From: Spinacia oleracea | Taxonomy: Eukaryota > Streptophyta > Magnoliopsida > Caryophyllales > Amaranthaceae | Assembly (NCBI RefSeq): GCF_020520425.1 | Contig: NC_079489.1 | Span: 17,012,001 to 17,076,000 of the forward strand | DNA: 64,000 nucleotides | Direction of reading: 5' to 3' | Shown: positions 45,601-55,158 of the stretch, piece after piece | Numbering within the stretch: the stretch's first letter is position 1 | Layout: every line of letters starts with the position of its first letter | Position numbers and translations under genes: made by a program | Notes under the pieces: model-generated | The model's database searches: none | Seen by the model: the letters and a program-made list of their open reading frames with translations, nothing else | What the model was told of the DNA's origin: nothing

Positions 45601-45844
45601 AATCCCATTTCCATCTTATATGCAACCAATGGCTCACCCCTCCGCCAAGGATTGTTTTAGCCTTTTGAACTCTAGTCATTATACGATTGGTTGCCAGATC
45701 ACAATTAGAACAATTCATTTGAAGGTTATAGCGTCAATTTAAAACTCAGAAACCACACAAAATTGGAAAGAATTTCGTGCAAGGCAGGCGGGTAAGTACC
45801 TGAGACTGGGATGAAGATGAACTATCTTCATTAGGTACGGACAT
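39666..45844 (-). CDS. SGF11: SAGA-associated factor 11 (SGF11) homologue
   Basis: Three coding exons are 45844-45800 (MSVPNEDSSSSSQSQ), 40322-40011 (LSSQLFSDLLDSII to LEKCMGK) and 39848-39666 (GRKARLKVTRSSTAAQNRY to GTSEDS, stop). All junctions are in phase 0 with good GT-AG borders, giving about 179 residues. Exon 2 holds a hydrophobic helix (SQLFSDLLDSIIVDVASECH) and the SGF11 zinc finger (FDCMNCGRSIAAGRFAPHLEKC; Cys-Cys-His-Cys). In eukaryotes SGF11 sits in the deubiquitinase module of SAGA and helps activate the ubiquitin protease that acts on histone H2B; in the nucleus it works with the Ubp8/UBP22-type enzyme. Intron 1 is 5.5 kb and has gained a Stowaway MITE. The start codon is set by the short first exon and by family similarity I recall. 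Confidence 0.9.
41204..41335. repeat. 32-base tandem repeat, about four copies
   Basis: The unit begins ACCAAAGAAGCTCATC and includes AAGT(A/T)CTTTAAT. Copies are nearly identical. It lies in SGF11 intron 1. Confidence 0.8.
42278..42589. mobile_element. Stowaway MITE in SGF11 intron 1
   Basis: CTCCCCCTGTCCCTTAATAC and GTATTAAGGGACAGAGGGAG are inverted, with TA on both sides. Related to the copies at 3398 and 36605 by internal sequence. Confidence 0.88.
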
Positions 45845-46384
45845 TGCTACAAATGATAGCAGGTACACACCTGATTTCAAATTCAACACAATTGTAACAA
45901 CATCATACAATGCTTTAATTATACAAACAACAAAATTGAAAAGTTAATATACTGCTATATGATAATTCAACAGAAACTACAGAATTGCAAAACCCTCAGA
46001 AAATAAATTCAATCGAACAAAAATAAAAAGCTAAATATTTCTGGAAATTAAAGCTAATAACGAGAAAAATACAAAACCTAATCATGAAAAGGCGATAAAT
46101 TGACCGAAGATTTGTAATGGAGATGATTCTTTCAGATGAAGTTGATCCAATTCGAATATGTGACGATAGAAATAAATAAACAAAAGAATAAAAACGAAAC
46201 AATTATGATCACAAAAGAAAAAAGACAGAGAAGAAGAAAATCAATTTACCGGCGAAGAAAACACGACGGCAAGGTGGAGAAGCGCCGATGAGCGGTTGAT
46301 TGCGACTGTGTACACGAACAGCAGCGCGCGGTCTAGTGCCCCGTTCTATTTACCTATTTTTCAGTTTTCACGTAACCATTTTTA
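45845..46384 (-). promoter_or_regulatory. SGF11 leader and promoter region
   Basis: Upstream of the ATG the DNA is AT-rich to about 46250. A GC-richer block follows (46255-46345, GGCGAAGAAAACACGACGGC...GCAGCGCGCGG) that probably marks the transcription start area. No specific element is claimed. Confidence 0.35.
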
Positions 46385-46402
46385 TTTTAGTGACTGATTA
46401 GT

Positions 46403-46530
46403 TTTTTTTTTTTTTGGTGCGTATGAGCCACAAGGGCAATATAAATTACAAATGGGGGTGGGGGGATTCGAACCTAAGACCTATTGTACACAGGCCCTCA
46501 GCCTTAACCACTAGGCCAAGACATCATTGG
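46403..46530 (-). mobile_element. tRNA-derived SINE with target duplication
   Basis: On the minus strand an A-box (TGGCCTAGTGGTTAAGG) and a B-box (AGGTTCGAATCC) are followed by CCCCCATTTGTAATTTATATTG and a poly-A tail. TTTTAGTGACTGATTAGT repeats at 46385-46402 and 46531-46548. It is complete and recent-looking. A relative is at 52016-52110. Confidence 0.9.
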
Positions 46531-46548
46531 TTTTAGTGACTGATTAGT

Positions 46549-46863
46549 GATTACACTATGTTCTACTTTATTAAGACCACGTTGTAAAATATGTAAATGG
46601 GTTGATAAAGTATGTCCATGAGGAGAGAGATCGAGAAAAAAATAAGTGGAAAAACTTACCATTTAAAGTATGGGGCAAACTTAAAATGACATCCAGAAAA
46701 GAAATATGGGACAATATTTTAGGGGACATATGGAGTAAAAAATTAACAACTCATACCATATGTGTATATGGAATAGTAATATTCATTAATTTATATAAAG
46801 TCAAGCTCTTGAAATCACTAAGTATCGTAAAACCTTCATATGACAACAAATTAACTAACTTAC
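46549..46863. other. Gene-free DNA
   Basis: AT-rich. The 96-codon plus ORF at 46602-46892 has no recognisable domain and overlaps the decayed B3 exon. Nothing else is seen. Confidence 0.3.
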
Positions 46864-46998
46864 CACTCTTAATATCGATTGTGAAACCTTGATATTTGCT
46901 CAGTGCAACTCGAAGTCATGAACCCTTATGAGCTTACTGACATCATCGGAAAAAAGCAATTGTATAACCAACTTCTCCAGTGAATTCTTTTCGCTCCT
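46864..46998 (-). pseudogene. Decayed B3-start exon, possibly the 3' part of locus C
   Basis: The start CGAAG|GAGCGAAAAGAATTC matches the acceptor and first bases of locus B exon 5' (TTGAAG|GAGCGAAAAATATT). The end ATCGATATTAAGAGTG|GTAAGT keeps a B3-start-like donor. Between them the frame has stops. It lies downstream of locus C exon 4 in the right orientation. Confidence 0.45.
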
Positions 46999-47464
46999 TC
47001 GAAAACAAAAAAAGACATGTAAATTTAACTTTTAAACAATGTGTAAGCTAGAATGGACCTTTAAGTCACTCTTGCTCATAAAACAAGGGAGCACAAAAGG
47101 CATGGCAAAAAAAATGATTCATGTATAACGGACTTGCAAAAAAAAGTACACCAAACCACAAGTAGAAGGAAAAAAAAAAAGAATCTCTACGCATGAGGAC
47201 TTCCCATATTAGCAGTCAATTAGTACGGATCAATAAATAGTTTACACTTACAACATCAACTCTCAACTACTCGATATTCACCCATCTAAATACGCCAATA
47301 AATTGCATATTTCAACATCTAATTAATAATCCAGATTTGTCCAACATAAAAGGTAAAATGACTGCAAGTTGAAACACAGTCTGCTCATGCTTACTAACAA
47401 CCTATTATTGCTCGGTGCACCTTTTAAAAAACAGAGTAATATGGATAAGAGCGCACTACCATAC
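46999..47464. other. Gene-free DNA
   Basis: AT-rich, with several short A runs. No repeat family or coding exon recognised. Confidence 0.3.
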
Positions 47465-47720
47465 TTCCTCCGTTTTTTAATACTTGCAACGTTTGTTACT
47501 TTCACGCATGTCAATACACAACTTTGGTCATTTATATCTTAAATTCTCTTTATGCAATAATTATAAGAAGTTGATATTTTGAAAATACACATTGAGACGA
47601 ATCTAATAAGATCCCACATGACTATTTATCTTATATAACAAACACCAAAAATAGTCAAAGTAGATTATATAAATAGTGTAAAAAGTTCAAACATTGGGAG
47701 TATTAAAAAAACAGAGGAAA
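47465..47720. mobile_element. Stowaway MITE
   Basis: CTTCCTCCGTTTTTTAATAC at the left, inverse AGTATTAAAAAAACAGAGGAAA at the right, with TA flanks. Same subfamily as 52880-53138 (AATACTTGCAACG motif). Confidence 0.8.
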
Positions 47721-47913
47721 TATAAGTTAAGAAAACATACCGGTACAAAAGTTGGAAAATTCCTCTATAATACTTAAGCTAAGAAAATAACAAAGATATG
47801 TCAAAAAAAAAATAACAAAGATAAGTGGGTCACATACCATTGTTGCTAAAAAATTTAGAGAACCTTTTAGAGTATCTTGACCTTCAAATATTAGTTTTTT
47901 TAATATTCTATAG

Positions 47914-48292
47914 CACCCCTCCGTTTTTGTTTGTCTGTTACGTTTGGATTTTTGCACGTTAACATATAATATAGATTCTTTTTCTTTTTTATTTTAAATG
48001 CTTTAAATCCACCATTAATCCTGATTTTGTTATTTCAAAATCTGACATTTATTCTCTCTTTGAATGTAGTGCAAAATACCTTTTATTTTTTATTAAAAAA
48101 AATAAACCCAAGTAACACTTGGGAAATTGTAAAGAAATTTAATGAATTGAAAAAATGGGACCAATGAAAATTAAAAATTGGCATAAAAAATGACAGTATA
48201 ATAAGTTTATAAAACGAAAAATTCTCCCACGTAAAAAGCATTGTGAAACATCATAAAGGGAAAATGTATCAAATAAAAAGAAACGGAAGGAG
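47914..48292. mobile_element. Stowaway MITE
   Basis: CCCCTCCGTTTTTGTTTGTC and the worn inverse AAAAGAAACGGAAGGAG with TA after it. Related to 49797 and 53250 by GTTTGTTACG and GGGTGTTTCAC-type internal sequence. Confidence 0.65.
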
Positions 48293-48512
48293 TAGATATG
48301 ATTTTCACCTTTTCAATTCCTTTAAATTTCAACAAATTCTGTTCAACAAACAATCATATACAAAGTATATCTTTCACACCCAACCCAATTATAGTATGTT
48401 TTAAAAAGCATGGGGTGCAGTGGGGTGATGCAATGATAAAGGGTCTTGATTCTTGAATCGTTAGTGTGAGGTGAGATAAAAATTATTAAAATTCTCTTAC
48501 TAACTTTCTTAA

Positions 48513-48728
48513 GCCCTGTTCTGTTCACCTTATTTTCACTTATTTCAGGAAAAATAAGTTCAGATAAGTTTAGATAAGTTCAGTTAAGTTCAGATAAGGG
48601 TTGGCCAAGTACAATTTATAACTTAAATAAGTTTTGATAAGTTCTAATAAGTTCAGATAAGTTCAGATAAGTTCAGATAAGATAAGTTCAGGAAAAATAA
48701 GTTGAAATCAAGTGAATAGAACGCAGCC
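48513..48728. mobile_element. Tourist-like MITE with TTCAGATAAG repeats
   Basis: GCCCTGTTCTGTTCACCTTA and the inverse TCAAGTGAATAGAACGCAGCC mark the ends, with TAA on both sides. The interior is AAGTTCAGATAAGTT repeats. Confidence 0.7.
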
Positions 48729-49072
48729 TAATCTCTCATCTCTTCTTCTTTTTCACCAAGGGTAAAATAATATTTTCCTATTTATTTCTTATCCTTTTCG
48801 TTGTACCACCTCCTCCTTAATTACATATCGATGGAATAAGAGGTGTTTTTATCCCTATATGTATCCCCTCTAGCTCTTATCCTATCCCTCTACACAAACA
48901 CTACATTTATCTAAGGAATTTTTTTTTAATTAATACATAGGTTGTTGGTAGAGCTGACAAACATGTCGTGTCGAGTAATGTTCGTGTTCGTGTCGAATAT
49001 AAATGGGCTGGAAAAACTCAACACTAACCAGACCCATTTAATAAACGTGTCGTGTCGAATAGACGTCTATAA

Positions 49073-49489
49073 CGGCTCGTTTGGTATGAGAAGGGGATAG
49101 GGATAGGGACAAAGATAGGGATAAAGATAGGGAATTTGACATAGGGAATTCATTAATTTTATCCTTATCTCTTGTTTGGCATGGTATGGGAAATGTGTTT
49201 GGAATTGTTGGATAGAATAGAAAATAAAATAATAAACTTACAATAATACCCTTATAATTGTACATTTGTTTTTTTTATGGGAATATAATTATCTTTTCAC
49301 AATTAAATGAGAAATCCCCATTCTTATACCTGCCCCCCCTAGGTACAAGATTAGTGGGATAATGAGGCATTTAATCCTTATCCCTATCCCTCATAAATTG
49401 TCAATTCCTTATAAACAAACAATGGATAGTAGTAAGTAGGGATAAGAAATCCTTATCCCTCCTCTTTATCCCTCTAAACAAACGAGCCG
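49073..49489. mobile_element. MITE with CGGCTCGTTTG inverted ends
   Basis: CGGCTCGTTTG and CAAACGAGCCG are perfect inverses, with TAA on both sides (49070-49072, 49490-49492). GGGATAGGGATA near the left has its inverse near the right. The 3-base TAA fits a PIF/Harbinger element. It sits inside an older GTGTCGAATAGAC ... ATTCGACAC inverted context. The CTCTCT ORF here is spurious. Confidence 0.75.
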
Positions 49490-49796
49490 TAAGTGCTATT
49501 CGACACAACATTTTTTTTATTTCTCCAATCGTAACATTCGTGAAACCGTCGTTCCGATTACAGGAGGATATTAAGGATAACGTAGTTGTCCTAGAGATAG
49601 AATCATAGAATATCATATGTGGTAGAGTTGTGTTAAATCTGAGCTACATGATAGAAGATAAACGTCTATATGAATTAGAAAATCTACAAAGAATAGGATA
49701 TCTATTTGTAATTTAAAATAGAGGTGTTTTTTTTTAGAATATATTTAGAATAGGATATCTATTTGTAATACCCATAAATAATACTCAAAATACTGA

Positions 49797-50435
49797 TCCC
49801 TCCGTTTCTTTTTGTTTGTTACGTATTTCTTTTAGGGTGTTTCACAATGTTTGTTACGAGGTAGAATCTTTCATTTATAAACTTATTATATTGTCATTTT
49901 TTGTGTCAGGTTTTAATTTTAATTGGTCTAATTTTTTCAACTTATTAAATTTCTTTACAATTTCCCAAGTATGTTAAGCTAGCAATCTGTGTGCTTTTTC
50001 GTTATTACAAACTTTTGTATTAGGCGGTCTTACACAAAAGACCACATTTGTGTCATATAAGTTAATCACTGAAACTAATTAGTTAACAACTGAAACTAAT
50101 TAGTTAAATACTGAAACCAAATAGTTATGCAAAGCAACTAATTAGTTAATCACTAGAACTAGTTAGTTAAGTAATGGGGCAAATTAGTTAAGTATTGGAA
50201 TCAATTAGTTAACGAATCAAAGTGGTCTTTCCGGTAAGGCGGTCTTTCACAAAAGTAGCCGTTTCATTATTGGTTCATTTTGATAAATAAAACAATCTTA
50301 TTGGTTGTTGAAATGATTATTGGATTTAGGTTTTACTTGGGTAATTTTTTTAATAAAAAAGAAAAAGAATTTTTATTATACGTTAAATAAACGTGTAAAA
50401 GTCCAAACGTAACCAACAAAAATAAACGGAGGTAG
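49797..50435. mobile_element. Stowaway MITE split by another element
   Basis: The ends TCCCTCCGTTTCTTTTTG and AAAATAAACGGAGGTAG match the intact copy at 53250-53624. An insertion of about 240 bases (about 50017-50262) interrupts it. Confidence 0.75.
50017..50262. mobile_element. MITE with AATTAGTTAA tandem repeats, probably Mutator-like
   Basis: The ends carry ACTTTTGT and GGCGGTCTT in inverted or related arrangement (left ACTTTTGTATTAGGCGGTC, right GGCGGTCTTTCACAAAAGT). The core is about nine copies of a 19-20-base unit with AATTAGTTAA and ACTGAAAC. Flanks TCGTTATTA and TCATTATTG may be a worn 9-base duplication. Confidence 0.5.
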
Positions 50436-51114
50436 TATATCGGTGCTACTTCTTGAAGGCCAAAAATTGAAAACTGAGGGACACAACCACCACCACTAGT
50501 TTTACGATAAACGAGGTATAATCTCATTAATTAGCTTCTTCATTAGGCATGAGATAAACCTTGAAATGACAAAGGATAATAAACGAACCTTATCATATCC
50601 GATACGAAAAGTAATTAACAACATAAAAATATAACTTATGTTTTAGAAATTCAATATTTCTATCGAAATACAAAGTACAAAACACAAAACAAGCAATTGA
50701 GTCCAGATGAGTGTGATTTCTCTTGTTGAAGATATCAGTTAAATTTCCAATCCAATCCGATTCGATCCAATACAATAGGTCCATTATTGATATTATTGAC
50801 CGCTCTCCACTTTGCAAAAGGATCTAACTAATCAACTCTATTCTGCAAAATGAGTTCCATTATAAATTTAGCAAAGTGACATGAAATATGTAGAGCAAAA
50901 TGACGTGTCATGTAACTTGTCAAGTACTGAAATTGGAAAATAGAGATCTTCTAACATAAATACACGATTATTAGAATCAAAGGGAAAATGTAGGAAATCT
51001 TTAATATATATATTCTAAATTGTAATATGTGTGTTTTTTTCTTCTAAATAAGCGTATTTCTAAGTCCGCAATAAAAAAATGTACGTACTAATGAGAAGTG
51101 AGCTAGGAACTTAC
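50436..51114. other. Gene-free interval 3' of locus C
   Basis: No exon recognised, although exon 4 of locus C ends with one base over and needs a further exon. Nothing else is identified. Confidence 0.3.
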
Positions 51115-52710
51115 TATAGAAATTCATTTTGGGTGTTTCTCCAGACTGAATGAGCTCAAAGACAATATGATCACCAGTTTTCAAGCCATGCGCACGGTGA
51201 AAAGCATTCCACGTTCCAATATAAACAGTACGACCCTGGTTACGATTTCTCAGTGTAACTTGCCATTCTTTCCCTTGTTGATCTGTTAGTGTCACGTCAC
51301 ACCATTTGTTTACTAGATCATTTTCCCTTGCAAATTGTGATGGGACACTCTACAAATATGCCAATATTGCATTAGTTTTACTCAATGAATCGCCCCAAAA
51401 TAAAAACGTGGGTATATAAAACGGGTGGTAGAGTATGTTGTACAGAAAAAATAATCACAATGGAGGGTATGAAAGCTTACCACTCCTCCCCATTTCAAGG
51501 TGAATGATTTCACAAAGGTTTCGTAGTACGGATATCCCCTCGGTTCAAAGGATGCTTTCCCTGCTGGATGGGCCTTGTGCTTTTTGTTCCTTTTCAACTC
51601 TTCAACGTACAAGTATTATTGTACACAAACCGTGAAACCACAACATTAGTCAATACTCAATACAGAGATGCTAAAAAGCATAACAACCTATACTTATTCC
51701 GTTCCGGAAATATTGCATCATTTGTTTTGTACAATATTCAGACTACGATTTTGGCCATTTTTTGTGATTCGTACGTAAGAAAATTTTAGTCATGTCGAAT
51801 CATGTTAGATTTGTATCGATATATATTTTCTAAATATTAAATTTTTATAATTTTTACTTACACATGATTTGAGATATTAAGAGTCAAAGTAATGGTTAGA
51901 ACAGTATAAGTCAATCATAGTGCAATATTTCCAGAACGGAGGAAGTATATCTTTTGTGTTGCATATGGAATACTCCGTAGTTCTTAATTATACAAGCAGA
52001 ACCAATGAGGTATATATGGGTCTAGTGATTAAGACCGGGAACATGTGTACCATATGTATCAGGTTCGAATTTCCTGCCCCATTTGTAATTTATATTGTAA
52101 AAAAAAAAGGCAGAAGCAGAGATATCAAAGAATAAATTAAAATAAAATAAAAGACAACTAACCTTTCCCATTCTTGCAAAATCCCTTTATTTCTTGGTTG
52201 TTTAAGCTTGATGATAGCGCCTTCTCTACCGTGAGATGGTGTAAACCCGGAAACGGACGCTCACAAGTAGTAGGATCGAACACGAAAACGTCGAAAACCA
52301 AGTTTTGATGATATTGAAACACCAAGAAATCACCAACTTGTAAACCATGGTCGTTACAAAAATTGTTCCAACCATCTTTAAAATGCAACTTATCATCGAA
52401 ATAACCCACTTTGACCTTCCATAGGTAATCTCCAACTTCATAGTTTCTTATTTTGGCAATCTTTTCATCACCTTCCTCTTTATCTTCTTCTCTAAGATAC
52501 TTTAGGAATGACTTCGGAATCGACTGTCATCAAAATTAGTGCAACAATGTACATAAGCGTTAGTAAATTCACATGATTACTTATAAGATTAATAGATTAA
52601 GAAATTAAAGAGATAATGATTAGAAGAAAAAAAAGACTTACGAAATTGGATTGAAAATTTGGTAAAAGAGGCTGAAAAAAATGGGGGTTGATTAAGGAGA
52701 AGTTGTTCAT
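51115..52710 (-). CDS. REM-type B3 transcription factor, locus C
   Basis: The four exons are 52710-52642 (MNNFSLINPHFFQPLLPNF), 52523-52160 (B3-1: SIPKSFLKYLREEDKEEGDE, GWNNFCNDHGLQVGDFLVF, VFDVFVFDPTTCERPFP), 51599-51481 (ELKRNKKHKAHPAGK, then YPYYETFVKSFTLKWGGV) and 51349-51115 (SVPSQFARENDLVNKWCDVT, GTWNAFHRAHGLKTGDHIVF, ETPKMNFY). All phases agree and no stop interrupts. The protein has two B3 domains over about 262 codons and must continue, because the last donor ATA|GTAAGTT leaves one base over. The final exon was not found and may be tiny or lost; a decayed B3 exon lies at 46864-46998. This is the most complete B3 gene of the window. By family it is a nuclear DNA-binding regulator. Confidence 0.82.
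51696..51945. mobile_element. Stowaway MITE in locus C intron 2
   Basis: TTCCGTTCCGGAAATATTGC and GCAATATTTCCAGAACGGAG are inverted, with TA at the right. It lies between exons 2 and 3 of locus C. Confidence 0.75.
52016..52110 (+). mobile_element. tRNA-derived SINE, same family as 46403-46530
   Basis: GGGTCTAGTGATTAAGACC (A-box region), AGGTTCGAATTTCC (B-box) and CCCCATTTGTAATTTATATTG before a poly-A tail. The last motif is shared with the 46.4 kb SINE. It lies in locus C intron 2. The target duplication is unclear. Confidence 0.75.
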
Positions 52711-52879
52711 TTTACAGTTTTTGAGTGTAAGTTTTGTTTAACTCTGGTTTTAAGTTTTGCTTTTAAGGGAAATAAATGGGGTGTTGACCATTGTGCTTAA
52801 ATGCTATTGGTAAATCAATCGACGCTAAAACAGCAACTAATCAAGTTTCATTGTTTTATCCAAAAAAATAAAAATTATA

Positions 52880-53138
52880 CTTCCTCCGTCTTTTAATACT
52901 CGCAACGTTTGAACTTTTGCCACTATTCATATAATCTACTTTGACTATTCTTAGTGCTTTTTATATAAGATAAAACATAGTCATGTGAGATCTTGTTAGA
53001 TTCGTCTCAACGTGTATTTTCAAAATATTAACTTTTTATAATTCTTGCATAAAGAGAATTTAAGATATAAATGATCAAAGTTGTGCATTGGCATGCGTGA
53101 AACTAACCAACGTTGCGAGTATTAAAAGACGGAGGAAG
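52880..53138. mobile_element. Stowaway MITE upstream of locus C
   Basis: CTTCCTCCGTCTTTTAATAC and GTATTAAAAGACGGAGGAAG are perfect inverses with TA flanks. It lies about 170 bases upstream of the locus C start codon. Confidence 0.9.
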
Positions 53139-53249
53139 TATGTCATCTGCTATAGAAATTGAAGTACTGTAGTAAATCACATCCGTTTCCACCAAAACCT
53201 TATCACCACTATAAAAATTACGGAGTATATGTTTTTTTATATATATATA

Positions 53250-53624
53250 CTTCCTCCGTTTCTTTTTGTTTGTCACATGTTTGTTTTAGGGTGTTTCACA
53301 ATGTTTGTTACGTGGTAGATCTTTCCTTTTATAAACTTATTACTTCGTATACTATAATTTTTTGTGCCATTTTTTAATTTTAATTGGTCCAATTTTTTCA
53401 ACTCATTAAATTTCTTTACAATTTCCCAAGTATGTTAAGTTAGCAATCTTTGTGTTTTTCCATTATTGTTTCATTTTGATAAATAAAACAATTTTATTGG
53501 TTGTTGAAATGATTAGTGGATTGAAGTTTTTTTTTTTTTTGAATAAAAAAGAAAAAGAACCTTTAGTATACGTTAATAAACGTGCAAAAGTCCAAATGTA
53601 ACAAACAAAAATAAACGGAGGGAG
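53250..53624. mobile_element. Stowaway MITE
   Basis: CTTCCTCCGTTTCTTTTTG and CAAAAATAAACGGAGGGAG are inverted, with TA flanks. Intact relative of 49797-50435. Confidence 0.88.
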
Positions 53625-53934
53625 TACTTTTTAACTAGATTTGAAATGATTGTTTTATCTTTGTGTTTTATTATTTCATTTTAATTTTATTATTGGCTGA
53701 TTTATAACCTGACATTATTCAATCATAAGGTTTATGTATTTAGAAATGTCAAAATAAATGGTACGGGGATTGTTTCTTTTTATTTACTCAGTAACAATAA
53801 GTATAACATGATATAGACAACTTAAGGTAGACATCTAATTAAATTTTTTATCGTGATCAAATTTTATTTATTTTTTATTTTTATACATGCATATTTATCT
53901 TTGATATATTTTTTTTTTTTTGAGAGGGTGATGT

Positions 53935-54250
53935 TAAAATGTTAATCTAGAAAAATCTAAATCTAGAATGTACTATGTAAAAATCTAGTAGTAAAGTGTG
54001 TAGAAAAATCTAGCCAACACAATGTCTAGAATTTACTTAAAAAATATCTAATTAAGTGCCTAGAAGAATCTAGTTAGTGAGGAGGTAGAAAATTCTAGAG
54101 AATGAAGATAACCTATATTGAACAACTATAAATAGACTCGCGCAAATATTGTTGTAAAATTCTTATTAATGTGATCAATGATAAAAATGCAATTTTGTTA
54201 TATTATTCAGCCTCATCAAAACTTCCGCTTGCTTCCTCAAATTTCTATCA
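53935..54250 (+). repeat. Possible lone LTR fossil
   Basis: A stretch starting near TGTTAAAATG has many TCTAGA / AATCTAG motifs, then CTATAAATAGACTC (TATA-box-like) and a T-rich end. This layout resembles a Ty1/copia LTR. No partner LTR or clear target duplication was found, so it is tentative. If real, it is an old remnant. Confidence 0.3.
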
Positions 54251-54259
54251 GGTGATTGG

Positions 54260-55158
54260 GATAGAGGATATTATATTTGATCACATTAACTTTTAACCAC
54301 ATATACGCTTCGTGAAATTTATCTTATAATTTTTGTGATTGGATGATATAAAAATTTAATGCAATCGATAAATATAAATTTTATCTGGTCTAACAAAATT
54401 TTGTTGAGTAAAATTGAATAACTTTATCTTTAGTTTAATCTTGATTAAATTAATATTAAACGACATAGGCTATTATTATAGGATTCCATTTAAAAAGTTC
54501 TATTCCATGTAAAAAAATAGTCCATAGAATTATTATTTTTTGAGCTGAATTCTCAAGGTTGACAACCTGTAAAAATTTAAAAAATCACTCATATAAGCTA
54601 AGTCTTGATGTTTCAAATTCTCACTGCAAGTCACCTGCGTATATGGTAATCTCATATAAACATGTATCTTAATAAACGAATAAACAACACTTAAAGCTAT
54701 GTTAAATCGAAAGATATACACCTACTAAATACTTTGTAGTAAACCTAGAGTAGATAGTTTGTTACAAACTCAAACCTTGATTAATATGGAGAATTTTCAT
54801 GTACATAATTGATAAGAATCAATAAACAAAATGCTTAGTACTAAAATTTTAAACTTGTTAAAATAGAAATCATAACTGGTGGCATCAAATATTACTCCCT
54901 TCGAGTCTCTGGCTACGACTCTCAAACAACGACAACAATACCCTACACAATGAACAATAATATTAAGTATGTAAAAATGAACGTAATATTAACTCTAACA
55001 TACTTTGATTAAAACAAATTCATTCACCAAAAGATGAAATATAAAAGAAAAAAAAATTAAATTATAAAAAAGAAATCAAAGAAGCCACCACGACCCATAG
55101 AAAAAATAACATAGGGCTGCGGGAGCGAGGAGGTATAAATTGACCAATCGCTAACTGT
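54260..55158. other. Gene-free AT-rich DNA
   Basis: No coding exon or repeat family recognised. The interval leads into the palindromic element at 55159. Confidence 0.35.

Larger units (their letters stand above)
40340..45790 (-). other. SGF11 intron 1: no gene, scattered repeats
   Basis: The interval contains CATCAGT tandem repeats (41067-41095), a 32-base tandem repeat (41204-41335), a Stowaway MITE (42278-42589), a possible worn SINE near 41965-42050 (AGGATCGATTCT as B-box-like) and a short repeated block GGGCTAAAA-CATAGGGT-CTAAACTGCAA (44100-44200). The small ORFs here are unsupported. Confidence 0.5.

Noticed and set aside
49038-49265. Ser/Leu-rich ORF with a run of SLSLSL
   Set aside because: It is a frame through GAGAGA repeats and the CGGCTCGTTTG MITE.
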